A DNA stretch of 45,025 nucleotides, taken from positions 1 to 45,025 of the forward strand of contig JBEKZL010000018.1 in NCBI GenBank assembly GCA_049509915.1, written 5' to 3'. The notes below the pieces were generated by a model. That model was not told the origin of the DNA. It saw only the letters and a program-made list of their open reading frames with translations, and did not search any database. The DNA comes from JBEKYD01 sp049509915. GTDB taxonomy: Bacteria > Acidobacteriota > Terriglobia > Bryobacterales > Bryobacteraceae. Positions 1 through 7,725 of this stretch are shown here, one piece after another (position 1 is the first letter of the stretch; the number at the start of each line of letters is the position of its first letter). The position numbers were made by a program, and so were the translations under genes.

Positions 1-20
1 CCGCCTCCGCTTCACCAACC

Positions 21-68
21 GCCCTCAGGATGCCTGAGGGCATGGCCGCTGGCAAGCAATTGCCAGCG
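21..68. repeat. Two adjacent perfect hairpins, REP-like element
   Basis: Two back-to-back perfect inverted repeats stand before the first gene fragment. The first has 9-bp arms GCCCTCAGG (21-29) and CCTGAGGGC (33-41) around a 3-base loop. The second has 9-bp arms CGCTGGCAA (47-55) and TTGCCAGCG (60-68) around a GCAA tetraloop. Read on the minus strand, the flank gives AGGGACAGGTTACC, which resembles the G-rich heads (GGGACAG, TGGGGCAG) beside other palindromes in this window. No T-run follows either hairpin, so a REP-type repeat is more likely than an intrinsic terminator. The pairing is seen directly; family membership is inference. Confidence 0.5.
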
Positions 69-108
69 AATGGTAACCTGTCCCTAGTTTCCGTGTCTCA
101 GCCGAGGG

Positions 109-441
109 GTGCACTCCAGTCTCGTCTCCTGTGAAAACACGGCGGGCGCCCAGGGATATTCCTTTAAGTTCCGTTCCGTTGTAAAAGACGGAATGCTGCA
201 CGGCGAAAAAGGGACCAAGGGCAAGCCCGGCTGGCTGCAGTTGGATGGCAAGGTGCTGACCGACGGCTCCGCCAAAATCTACGCCGACGGCCTGGTAGGA
301 GCTGCGGAGACCGCCGTCGGACACCGCCCCACCGGCACGGAGTATGGCTATCACATAAATGCGACGTTCTCGGCGGAGTCGGGGAGCGGGAGGCGTGTCG
401 AAGGCCGATCCTGCTCGGTAAGTTTCGACAGAAAGCGATAG
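109..441 (+). pseudogene. N-terminally truncated conserved hypothetical protein
   Basis: This 110-codon frame opens at a GTG directly inside what looks like a folded domain: Cys residues at both ends (SLVSC near residue 8, GRSCSVSF near residue 103) and a glycine-rich beta-type core with KFRSVVKDGMLHGEKG and LQLDGKVLTDGSAKIYADG. It resembles, from memory, small secreted proteins of soil bacteria (Bradyrhizobium-like) that normally have a signal peptide and a short FDGxW segment before the first Cys. Here an in-frame TAG lies at 85-87 and no signal peptide or ribosome-binding site is visible, so the N-terminus seems lost, next to a REP-like repeat. The function of the family is not known to me. 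Confidence 0.5.
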
Positions 442-532
442 CCAGGAGTCAACCCGTCGCGGGATCCCGTCCCGCTTCCGCCCAACTTTCCTCGGAGATT
501 TTCCCGCTCCTCTCGCCACTGTATCCATAGTC

Positions 533-964
533 ATGAACTGGCTATTTTGGCGCCGTCTCCGCCATCCTCTGTTTCCCGCCCTGGCCATCACCCTCGCCGG
601 GCCTCGCGTCTCGCGCTGCGCCATTCTCGCCGGCAAGCTCGATGAGTTGAGCTGCGCGGCGGTTCGCGGAACCCGCGTCTCCCGCTCGGTTTGTGTGCTG
701 TGCAGCCCCGACGAACCGCCCTTGGGCGCCGCCGACCGGGCGGCGCTCTGGGCTTCGTTCCAGGTTCCCATCTACCGCCTCTTGCTTGATCCCGCCGGCC
801 GCCTGGCCGGCTACGAGTGCGAAGCGCTGGACGGATTTCACCTGGATTCCTCCGTTTTCCGGGCCGAGGTGAGGATTCGCGGCGCCAGCCTCGAACAGAC
901 GCCCTGCTCCTGTGGCCGCCCCGGCCCGCGCCTTGTGGAACGCACCGTCAGCGCCGCGGCCTGA
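533..964 (+). CDS. Hypothetical protein, Cys-rich
   Basis: A 143-residue protein without a family I recognise. Codon third positions are strongly GC-biased like the neighbouring real genes, which supports coding on this strand. The N-terminus (MNWLFWRRL..PLFPALAITLAG) is weakly hydrophobic. Cysteines occur as CAILAGKLDELSCAAV, SVCVLCS and near the C-terminus CSCGRPGP (about residues 124-131), which could hold a metal or disulfides, but no known finger spacing is obvious. No clear Shine-Dalgarno precedes the ATG. It stands alone between a gene fragment and the LysE exporter. It could be a lineage-specific protein; the call rests mainly on codon use. Confidence 0.5.
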   Translation: MNWLFWRRLRHPLFPALAITLAGPRVSRCAILAGKLDELSCAAVRGTRVSRSVCVLCSPDEPPLGAADRAALWASFQVPIYRLLLDPAGRLAGYECEALDGFHLDSSVFRAEVRIRGASLEQTPCSCGRPGPRLVERTVSAAA

Positions 965-1161
965 CCTGACGCGCCAAAAGACCCCAGGCGCCCGCCAAAA
1001 GCGCTGGACGAGTGCCTGGGAAACCGATTATCATCAAAGCGTCTTTTCCCACGTGCCTCACCGCAGGGGTTCATCCCGGCATCGGTATTCATTGGCGTTC
1101 ATCGGCGGCTCGAGTTGTTTTTTTCACGGATCTTCGCGGAGCGGTCTTCTTCACGGTGGTT

Positions 1162-1788
1162 ATGACACAACTGGAAGCGTTGTGGAAAGGTTTGCTCGCC
1201 GGGATTGCCATTGCCGCGCCGGTTGGCCCTGTGAACGTTCTGTGCCTCCGTCGGACCTTGTCCAAGGGCTGGAAATCGGGTCTGGTTTCGGGCTTCGGCG
1301 CGGCTGCGGCGGACGCGGCCTACGGCGGCATCGCCGCTTTCAGCGTGCGCATCGTGATCGCGTTCCTACGCAGCCAGGAAACCCCGATCAAGCTGATAGG
1401 CGGCCTTCTGCTGATCGGGCTCGGAATTCGTTATTGGTTTCGGCCGGCCAGTAGCACGAACGGTGAGGACGGGTCGAGTGGCCGCACGGATTTCGCTTCG
1501 GCGTTTCTGTTGAATCTGGCCAACCCCACCACGATCCTTTCGTTTCTCGCCGTTTTGGCTGCGCTGGGAACCGCGGCGCGGAGCGACCGTCCGGTTACGG
1601 CGCTGGTTGTGGCCGGCATTTTCCTGGGCTCGATGGCATGGTGGGTTTTGCTGGCCGTAGCAGCCGAACGCCTGCGCGATCGCTTCGACGAGGCGGGTAT
1701 GCGATGGATGAACCGGGTCGCGGCCTTGGCCATCGGCGCGTTCGGAGTGTTCACGTTTGTCTCGGGCTGGCTCAAGAGCCGCGGTTAG
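1162..1788 (+). CDS. LysE/RhtB-family amino-acid exporter
   Basis: A 208-residue polytopic membrane protein of the LysE/RhtB translocator family, which exports amino acids or related small metabolites by proton antiport. The family N-terminus is present (LLAGIAIAAPVGPVNVLCLRRTL, about residues 9-31) with the characteristic P-V-G-P turn. Five to six hydrophobic segments follow, and the central NLANPTTILSFLAVLAAL motif is typical. The length matches the usual 200-215. The frame is open upstream to 1012, but those residues are not membrane-like. The ATG at 1162 places the LysE motif at the right distance and has a weak GGTGG ahead of it. It converges with the large kinase/pyrophosphorylase gene, stop to stop, 22 bases apart. 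The substrate cannot be told. Confidence 0.85.
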   Translation: MTQLEALWKGLLAGIAIAAPVGPVNVLCLRRTLSKGWKSGLVSGFGAAAADAAYGGIAAFSVRIVIAFLRSQETPIKLIGGLLLIGLGIRYWFRPASSTNGEDGSSGRTDFASAFLLNLANPTTILSFLAVLAALGTAARSDRPVTALVVAGIFLGSMAWWVLLAVAAERLRDRFDEAGMRWMNRVAALAIGAFGVFTFVSGWLKSRG

Positions 1789-1810
1789 CGCGCGTCCCCA
1801 CCACCCAGGC

Positions 1811-4800
1811 TCAGACCGAAGTCTCTCTCCACGCGCACAACCTCTCGGCGTACGCCGCGCTGCCGTCGCGGAGCCATCCATCCAGTTGGGCAGGCTCTTT
1901 CAGTTGCTGGCCGCGCATCCGCTCGACCGCCACAAAGCGGCAATCCAGCTCGGGCAGGGCGGTCATGTCTCCCCAGAGTTTCTCGAACTGAGCCACCGGG
2001 AAGATATCCTCCTGTCCTTTTCCCCAGCGTTTCTTGACGTCCTTCAGCGTGATGTAGGTTGGCATGCGCGCGGCAACCCCTCGTACCGCTTGGTTCACGC
2101 GCTCGGAGTCCGAAAGCGCCTCGCGGTTCAAACCGAACGCCGCCAGCATACGGTCGATATCGATCCAGTAGGTGGCGCTGTTGTAGTAGCGGAGGCGGCT
2201 TTCCAGCTCGTCGCTCGGCAGCGCCAGGCCCTCGATCAAACGCGTGTGGCCGCCCACCCGGGCCAGGCCCCCGCCGCGGTCTTCCAGGTGACGGGCGATC
2301 ACTTCGGTCGAGAGCGCCGCGCCGCTGGCGATGTGATACCCCAGAATGGCCGGATCGGCATCGGCGGCCACCGTGTCGATATTGTGCGCCATTAGATAGT
2401 TGAGGCGCGGGCGCATTTCGAGCAAGCGCGCCAACGTGCCGTTGCGCAGCAGGTTGGGAATCTCGTACCAGTGGCCCACCGGGTGCAGGCACTGCATCGG
2501 CAGGTTGCCGGTGTAATCGGCACCCTCGCCGGCCGTCTGGGCCCACTCGATCAGCGCCGCGTGCAGGCCCTCGCGCACCTTCTGCGCCTGCTCGTCCAGC
2601 AACTGCTGCGGCATCTCCTCCCAGGCGAACCTCAGGTCGCGCGCCATGGGGATCATCCGCAAGCCGATGCTGCGTCCGGGCGAAAGCAGCAGCGGGCCGG
2701 GATAGCCGTAGTCGCCCTCGGCGGCCAGGTTCGCGGCAATGGCTTCATGGGTCAGATAGCTGGTAGTGACGACGTGCGGCAGCGGGGTCCCGCACTCGCG
2801 GCTCACCCGCAGGCTCTTGGCAAGGTGAACCTCGATGAAATTGCGGTATCGTCCGCCCAGCCGGCAGAATGGGTTCAGCGCCTTCACTACCCCGGCGCCG
2901 CGGGTCCACCGCGTGCCTACTCCGCCCGCCAGCGATACCACCGCCACCCGGCCTTCGGCAAGGGCTTCCAGACCCTCCCCGCGATGGCGATCGTCCACCC
3001 GGTCCGCCTCCGCGTCCTCGATCAGGCTGGTAACCGGAAGCCGGTTTTGGGCCAGGCCAATGCGGCCGGAACGCAGATCCTGACGGATCTGTTCGTGCTG
3101 TTCCCGGTCGAAGCCGAAACTTTCCAGCAGCCCCTTGAGCGATCGCGCCTGGCCGTCTTCACCCTCGCGGCCCGCCGGCAGCAGGTGGTCGAACAAGGTG
3201 TGGATCATGCCGGCGTAATCCGCTTTGGAACGACACGCGGCCGTGAAAAGCTCCAGTTCGGCGCGGCGCACCGGCGACAACCGGGACGCTTCCCCGCGAA
3301 TCAGCGGCGGTACCTGAAGCGTGTAATAGCCGGCCGGCATCAGTGCGTCCGCGCCGCCGAACAACGCCGCCTCGCTGCCCCTCTCGTTGATGGCGAAGTC
3401 GTAGACCACCGGCTCCATCGCGAATGGCACGCTCCGCTCCATCCGCCGCCTGGTTTCGCTCATGATGGTCTGCAGGCGGACCTGCGCCTGCTCTTTACGC
3501 TCGGGGCTGAACAGGAATCCCATCCCCCCGCCGCTCATGCCTCCCAACATCCAGAAGCCCCAGAAATCGGCGCCAAACTCTTCCCGCACGCGACCGATAA
3601 GCGTGCCGGTGTAGAGATTCCCTGCCCACGGAACGATGGTCTGGATGGGGCCGTCGAAATTGCGCTCCAGCGCCGCGCCCAGCGCGCGGATGTCGCCCCG
3701 CTCCAGGTGCCCGGCAATCTCGTCCAGAATCCCGATTGCCTGCCGCCGGCCCAACCATTCGGTTTCACTGCGCAGCAGGTATTTCTCGGTGACCATTTCA
3801 AGAATGGGTCCGACGTCCTGCGCCATCCCGCCATGCACCAGCACCAGGCTTTGCTGCAGTTTCGCGCGGGTTTCGCGCGAGATCTCGGCCCCCGAGAAGA
3901 TCTTGTGATCCGGAAGCAGCCGTCCCCGGCTGATGCCGAACTCGGGATCGCCCTCCGCGGCCAGCGCACCGTGGATCAGCTTGATGCCCGGCCACACGCC
4001 GCCGGAATCCTGCCAGCCTCCCCCGCTGCCGCCCAGCCATTCCCCCAGAATCGCGCGAGCCGCTACCAGACGGCGATCGTGTTCTTCCATATCTCCGGTC
4101 AACGAACGGATCTGGCCGGTGGCGCGCATGCATACCGCGATGACGCAAGCCAGCAGGCTGGTCGAAACCGCCAGCCGCGAACCCCTGGGAATGTCGTTCA
4201 CCCTGGTGACCACTTCAATGCCATAGCCGGCCCTTCCCGTCAGCCGCGCCAACAGACCGGCCAGCGGTTCGGTCGACCCCTCGATGCCGGGAGGCACGAT
4301 GCCGCTGGCGATCACCCCCGCCTTGACCAGGCCCAGATAGTCGCGCGGAAAATCGAAAATCTCGGCGATGGAGGAAACTTCGGCCGACGCGCGCAGATCG
4401 ACGCTGGTCAGGCGGATGACGGGCTGGTCAACGACGCGCAGCCGCGCCTCCACCGGCGGCCGGGGCCCGGACTGGGGCGATGGTTGAGATGCTCCGCGCA
4501 CCGCCAGGTCGATCGATACGTTGATGACGCGCGCGCCCTCCGGGAAATCCATGCCGAGAAAGAAAATGTCGCTCCACCCGCTGTGCGTCAGGTCCATGCG
4601 AACCGGCGTGGCCTCGCGCAGGATCGGAAATACCGGGTCGCCGCCAAGAAGCTCGGGCCGAAGCTGCAGCGGATAGTTGTCGGTGTGGCCGGCGCGGAAC
4701 ATCCACTGGTTGCCGCGGACACTGCGCACACTGCGGCGGACCTGGTCGGCGAGGGTCTGGAAGCCCAGCGCACGGTAGCTGGCGGCTAGCGCACTGGAGA

Positions 4801-5131
4801 TGGCGGCGCTCGGGCCTTGTCCCGCCTGGGCGGCCAGAAAAATCTCGATGGCCTCCTCGAAGCGGCGTTTCAGCAGCTTGTCGAAACCGGCAAAAGGAAT
4901 CGGCGCCGGCGCGGCGGCTGCCGAAAGCCGCGGAATGTGAAAGCGATGAATGGCGTAAAGGAAGAACAGCGCGCGCACCCGTTGATACAGGTTGTCGCAG
5001 CTCCGGCGGAAGTTGTCGAGCGCCCCGCATTCCCCCAGAAGCTCATCCAGCGTGGCGCCCTGGCAGGCGCCGTCCAGCGGGCTGTCGCGCTCGTTGCCGC
5101 TAGCCGTAATCACCCTGGTCAGGCGGCTCAC
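1811..5131 (-). CDS. Fucokinase-like GHMP kinase fused to UDP-sugar pyrophosphorylase-like domain
   Basis: A 1106-residue cytosolic fusion. Residues about 170-560 are GHMP-kinase-like of the L-fucokinase type: PVRMDLTHSGWSD (176-188) corresponds to the first GHMP motif with the fucokinase GGWSD feature, DIPRGSRLAVSTS (313-325) to the phosphate-binding loop, GGWQDSGGVWPGIK (371-384) to a fucokinase signature, and MSGGGMGFLF (532-541) to motif 3. Residues about 725-1050 carry a UDPGP-type nucleotidyltransferase signature, LAGGVGTR...VKAL (734-752). It presumably phosphorylates a free sugar at C1 and then makes an NDP-sugar. The known bifunctional Fkp/FKGP enzymes have the pyrophosphorylase first, so the order here is reversed. 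The GTG start overlaps the upstream GalU-like stop (GTGA), so the two are translationally coupled. Sugar and nucleotide are not determinable by eye. Confidence 0.8.
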   Translation of the reverse strand: MSRLTRVITASGNERDSPLDGACQGATLDELLGECGALDNFRRSCDNLYQRVRALFFLYAIHRFHIPRLSAAAAPAPIPFAGFDKLLKRRFEEAIEIFLAAQAGQGPSAAISSALAASYRALGFQTLADQVRRSVRSVRGNQWMFRAGHTDNYPLQLRPELLGGDPVFPILREATPVRMDLTHSGWSDIFFLGMDFPEGARVINVSIDLAVRGASQPSPQSGPRPPVEARLRVVDQPVIRLTSVDLRASAEVSSIAEIFDFPRDYLGLVKAGVIASGIVPPGIEGSTEPLAGLLARLTGRAGYGIEVVTRVNDIPRGSRLAVSTSLLACVIAVCMRATGQIRSLTGDMEEHDRRLVAARAILGEWLGGSGGGWQDSGGVWPGIKLIHGALAAEGDPEFGISRGRLLPDHKIFSGAEISRETRAKLQQSLVLVHGGMAQDVGPILEMVTEKYLLRSETEWLGRRQAIGILDEIAGHLERGDIRALGAALERNFDGPIQTIVPWAGNLYTGTLIGRVREEFGADFWGFWMLGGMSGGGMGFLFSPERKEQAQVRLQTIMSETRRRMERSVPFAMEPVVYDFAINERGSEAALFGGADALMPAGYYTLQVPPLIRGEASRLSPVRRAELELFTAACRSKADYAGMIHTLFDHLLPAGREGEDGQARSLKGLLESFGFDREQHEQIRQDLRSGRIGLAQNRLPVTSLIEDAEADRVDDRHRGEGLEALAEGRVAVVSLAGGVGTRWTRGAGVVKALNPFCRLGGRYRNFIEVHLAKSLRVSRECGTPLPHVVTTSYLTHEAIAANLAAEGDYGYPGPLLLSPGRSIGLRMIPMARDLRFAWEEMPQQLLDEQAQKVREGLHAALIEWAQTAGEGADYTGNLPMQCLHPVGHWYEIPNLLRNGTLARLLEMRPRLNYLMAHNIDTVAADADPAILGYHIASGAALSTEVIARHLEDRGGGLARVGGHTRLIEGLALPSDELESRLRYYNSATYWIDIDRMLAAFGLNREALSDSERVNQAVRGVAARMPTYITLKDVKKRWGKGQEDIFPVAQFEKLWGDMTALPELDCRFVAVERMRGQQLKEPAQLDGWLRDGSAAYAERLCAWRETSV

Positions 5132-5991
5132 GGGCGCACGCCTCCGCCCGCGAGCTCGCGATCCGCGAACAGTTCCAGCATCTGTGCCAGCACCAGGGAG
5201 CGGTCCGGCCCGCTCAAAGCCAACGCGAGCTGCGCAATGAACAACCCGTAGGGGGAACCGAGATCGTAGCGCCGCCCCTCATCCTCGACGGCCAGGTATT
5301 GTTCCCGGCGTGCCAGTTCGGCCAGCGCGCCGGTAAGCGTCACCGCGCTGTCCGGGGAAGCCGCCAGCAGCCGCCCCAGAATCTCCATCACCGCCGGCGT
5401 GAGCACGTGAATTCCGAAGAAGCAAAGATAGTAGCCGGCCCGAATTCCCGGCACCAGCAGGCGCTGCTCGGCTTCGGTGGGCGTGGGCTTTTCGAACACC
5501 GCATCCACCCGGTACAGATCGCCGCGCGGCTGCACGCGGCGCCCGCCCACCGCGCCGAAACGGGCCAGCAAACTCTCCCGCGTGGCCTGCACGCCGGACA
5601 CCGAGCAGCGCTCCTTGCCGGCAAGTTCCACCAGCCGCTCCGCCGAGGGTTTCTCGGCCGTGCTGACGTAGAGGTGGTCTCCCACCATGTGCAGAAACGG
5701 GTCGGCGCCGGTAAACGAACTGGCGCAATGAATGGCATGGCCATAGCCGCGGGGCTCGGGCTGGGGAACAAATCGAACCTGCGAAGCGTGCGACCCCGCC
5801 GCCTGCGCATAACGGGATTCATCGCCCGGCCAGACGACCACGGCGACTTCCTCGACACCGGCCGCCAGCGACTGTTCGATTAAAATCGAGAGCACCGATT
5901 TCTCGGCGCCGTCGCGGTCGATGAGGGTCTGAAGAGGCAGCGCGCGCTGACGCCGCGCCGCGGCGGTAATAACGGCTTTCCTTACCAACAA
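5128..5991 (-). CDS. GalU-like sugar-phosphate nucleotidyltransferase
   Basis: A 287-residue protein resembling UTP-glucose-1-phosphate uridylyltransferases (GalU class): LIEQSLAAGVEEVAVVV, PRGYGHAIHCA (about residues 82-92), FLHMVGDHLYV (98-108, the acidic metal-binding segment) and FEKPTPTEA (about 172-180) follow the family order. The N-terminal loop, normally G-x-G-T-R-x-x-P-x-T-K, is replaced by AAARRQRALPLQTLIDRDG, so the usual nucleotide-binding glycines are missing. It may be divergent, regulatory or inactive as a transferase. The start is TTG at 5991 with GGGAG five bases upstream; a second TTG follows at 5988. It is first in a two-gene operon with the kinase/pyrophosphorylase fusion, overlapping by 4 bases, so the two probably serve one activated-sugar route. 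Confidence 0.75.
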   Translation of the reverse strand: MLVRKAVITAAARRQRALPLQTLIDRDGAEKSVLSILIEQSLAAGVEEVAVVVWPGDESRYAQAAGSHASQVRFVPQPEPRGYGHAIHCASSFTGADPFLHMVGDHLYVSTAEKPSAERLVELAGKERCSVSGVQATRESLLARFGAVGGRRVQPRGDLYRVDAVFEKPTPTEAEQRLLVPGIRAGYYLCFFGIHVLTPAVMEILGRLLAASPDSAVTLTGALAELARREQYLAVEDEGRRYDLGSPYGLFIAQLALALSGPDRSLVLAQMLELFADRELAGGGVRP

Positions 5992-6070
5992 GTGAACTCC
6001 CTAGAGCAGTGTAGCGTGGATGCTGCCAGGGGTGAGGAGAATAGGGTGGGACAGTATCCCAGCCCGCAGC

Positions 6071-6194
6071 GGCCCGATAGGGCGACCGCGGGTCCCCCCG
6101 GACCCGCTCTTCGCCGCAAATAATCAGCCCTTCGCTGTCCGCAACGCGCGACCAGGGGGTCGCGCGCGGACGAGGGCGTCCGCCCTATCGGGCC
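6071..6194. mobile_element. MITE-like element with 14-bp terminal inverted repeats
   Basis: GGCCCGATAGGGCG (6071-6084) is the exact reverse complement of CGCCCTATCGGGCC (6181-6194). Between them lie two more perfect hairpins: GCGGGTCC-CCCC-GGACCCGC and CGCGCGACC-AGGG-GGTCGCGCG. The whole 124-bp unit has no coding potential. Its right terminal repeat supplies the stop codon of the response-regulator gene, so insertion may have reset that protein's C-terminus. A compact non-coding unit with terminal repeats and internal palindromes is typical of MITEs or compound REP elements. No flanking target duplication is obvious. It could alternatively be a strong bidirectional transcript-end structure. 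Confidence 0.5.
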
Positions 6195-6682
6195 TCAGGC
6201 AAAGCGGGCACGCCCAAAATCGCGCGTACTCTGGCTCTGAGAGTCTCTCCGTCGAACGGTTTGGGCAGGAACGGCAAATTGGCGTTTTGGCTGACGATTT
6301 CGTTCACGTCCGCGCCCGACATCACCAACACCTTGATTCCCGGCCGCTCTTCGAGCAGGTGAGCGCACAGGTCGGTGCCGTTCAGCCGTGGCATATCCAC
6401 GTCGGTAATTACCAAGTCGATCTTCCCGGGATACTGGCGCGACAGTTCCAAGCCCTCGCGCCCGTCGGCGGCAGTGAGAACTAAATACCCTTCCCGCTGC
6501 ATGAGTAATGTGACCAGGTTGCGCACGATGACTTCGTCGTCGGCGACCAGGATGACAAACGGGCGCGACGGCGGAGGCCACACCTCCGTACTATCAACTG
6601 ACGGGTCAGTCACGTTCTCTTTTGGACTGTCGGAATTGTCTGACGTCACTTTGCCGGTGCGCTGGACCACGACCCGAAACAT
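6185..6682 (-). CDS. CheY-like single-domain response regulator
   Basis: A 165-residue receiver-domain protein. With the ATG at 6682 as residue 1, the acidic pair is D48-D49 (VADDEV), the phospho-acceptor is D94 (VITDVDMP), the switch residue is S122 (VMSGAD) and the conserved lysine is K141 (LPKPF). There is no output domain, so it signals by protein contact or feeds a phosphorelay. About 40 polar residues precede the domain. The frame is open upstream to 6910 but that stretch is low-complexity and not family-like. AGAGG lies seven bases before the ATG at 6682, while the ATG at 6688 is too close to it. A run of ten C (G on the coding strand) lies just upstream. It is divergent from the Crp/Fnr-type gene. 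The partner kinase is not in the window. Confidence 0.85.
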   Translation of the reverse strand: MFRVVVQRTGKVTSDNSDSPKENVTDPSVDSTEVWPPPSRPFVILVADDEVIVRNLVTLLMQREGYLVLTAADGREGLELSRQYPGKIDLVITDVDMPRLNGTDLCAHLLEERPGIKVLVMSGADVNEIVSQNANLPFLPKPFDGETLRARVRAILGVPALPEAR

Positions 6683-6966
6683 GGGCATGCCTCTACCCCC
6701 CCCCCACTGGAGCAGGCGTGTCCCCGCCAGAATGGCGGCATCGTGCCCATGTGGGACCGGGAACACTTGACCTTGAGCCACAGCGTGGCGGAACAGCCCT
6801 CCGGCCTGGCCCGCTCCGTTCGCTCGTGTCTGTGTACGGTATATGAGAGTACCAGATAAGCGTCTCGTAGTCTGTTCAGAATTGCTCACTTCGGTACCTT
6901 TCCGTCTCATGACCCGGCAGGGCGGAACGGGCCTGAATCCGAATCGTACTGATTAGTCCCAGCCCC

Positions 6967-6994
6967 TTGATTTCATTCAAAAAACGGGTAGAGA
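6967..6994 (+). promoter_or_regulatory. Putative promoter and Crp/Fnr-type operator of the downstream regulator gene
   Basis: The palindrome TTGA-N6-TCAA (6967-6980, TTGATTTCATTCAA) matches the half-site pattern of Fnr/Crp-class operators. It overlaps a possible -35 (TTGATT, 6967-6972) with a -10-like TAGAGA at 6989-6994, spacing 16. The Crp/Fnr-family gene starts 46 bases further on. The position suggests negative autoregulation. The palindrome is seen directly; its binding by the neighbouring protein is inference. The rest of the 6683-7040 gap, apart from the C10 tract, holds nothing else I recognise. Confidence 0.4.
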
Positions 6995-7040
6995 ATAAGG
7001 GGATTGGTTGCCCGGTACTCGAGACCGGAGGAAGGAGAGC

Positions 7041-7700
7041 ATGAAGGCAAAAGGAAAGCCAAGAGCGGCTTTCAATTTGAAAGTCTTTCTATCCAAGGCT
7101 AATGGCGGAAGAACCAAAGCGGACTACAGCGAGAACCAGGCGGTCTACTCGCAAGGCGATCCGGCGGACGCCATCTACTATATCCACAAAGGCAGGGTCA
7201 AGCTCGGGGTCGTATCCACCCAGGGAAAAGAAGCCGTCGTTGCCATTCTCGGCGCCGGCGATTTCTTTGGCGAAGGGTGCCTGGCGGGACAGCCGTTGCG
7301 CATGGGAAATGCCGTAGCGATGTCCGCGTGCTCCGTCATGCGGATCGATAAAACGGACGTGGTGCGTGTCTTACACGAAGAGCCCAGTTTCTCGGAAGCG
7401 TTTGTCGCCCACCTGCTTTCCCGCAACATTCGCATTGAAGAGGATCTGGTCGATCAACTGTTCAATTCCAGCGAAAAACGCCTGGCGAGAGTGCTTCTGT
7501 TACTGGCTAATTTCGGCAAGGAAGGTGCGCCGCAAACGGTCATTCCAAAGATCAGCCAGGAAACCCTGGCCGGAATCATTGGCACCACGCGTTCGCGAGT
7601 CAGCTTCTTCATGAATCGGTTCCGCAAGCTCGGATTCATCCACTATAACGGTGGCTTGCAGATCCACAGTTCCCTGCTCAACGTCGTTCTGCACGACTAA
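7041..7700 (+). CDS. Crp/Fnr-family transcriptional regulator
   Basis: A 219-residue regulator with an N-terminal cyclic-nucleotide-binding-type beta roll (about residues 30-125, with GDPADAIYYIHKGRVKL and GAGDFFGEGCLAG) and a C-terminal winged helix-turn-helix (about 171-194, ISQETLAGIIGTTRSRVSFF). It lacks the N-terminal cysteine cluster of Fnr. The R-S pair that binds the cAMP phosphate in Crp is absent (LRMGNAVAMSA), so the effector is probably not cAMP. The ATG at 7041 is preceded by a strong GGAGGAAGGAGA; an upstream in-frame TTG at 7008 is not needed. It is divergent from the receiver-domain gene and has a TTGA-N6-TCAA site in its own promoter. Targets are unknown. Confidence 0.9.
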   Translation: MKAKGKPRAAFNLKVFLSKANGGRTKADYSENQAVYSQGDPADAIYYIHKGRVKLGVVSTQGKEAVVAILGAGDFFGEGCLAGQPLRMGNAVAMSACSVMRIDKTDVVRVLHEEPSFSEAFVAHLLSRNIRIEEDLVDQLFNSSEKRLARVLLLLANFGKEGAPQTVIPKISQETLAGIIGTTRSRVSFFMNRFRKLGFIHYNGGLQIHSSLLNVVLHD

Positions 7701-7725
7701 GACGACTCTTCGAACCCGGCTCCGG

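Noticed and set aside
2471..4789. Plus-strand open frame of about 770 codons within the kinase/pyrophosphorylase gene
   Set aside because: No family likeness; rich in His/Gln/Arg as expected from the complement of a real GC-rich gene.
6683..6910. N-terminal extension of the first response regulator
   Set aside because: Passes through the homopolymer tract, is low complexity and not family-like; a Shine-Dalgarno supports ATG 6682. Kept only as a phase-variation possibility.
7041..7700. Calling the Crp/Fnr-family gene FNR (oxygen sensor)
   Set aside because: The N-terminal cysteine cluster needed for the 4Fe-4S cofactor is absent.
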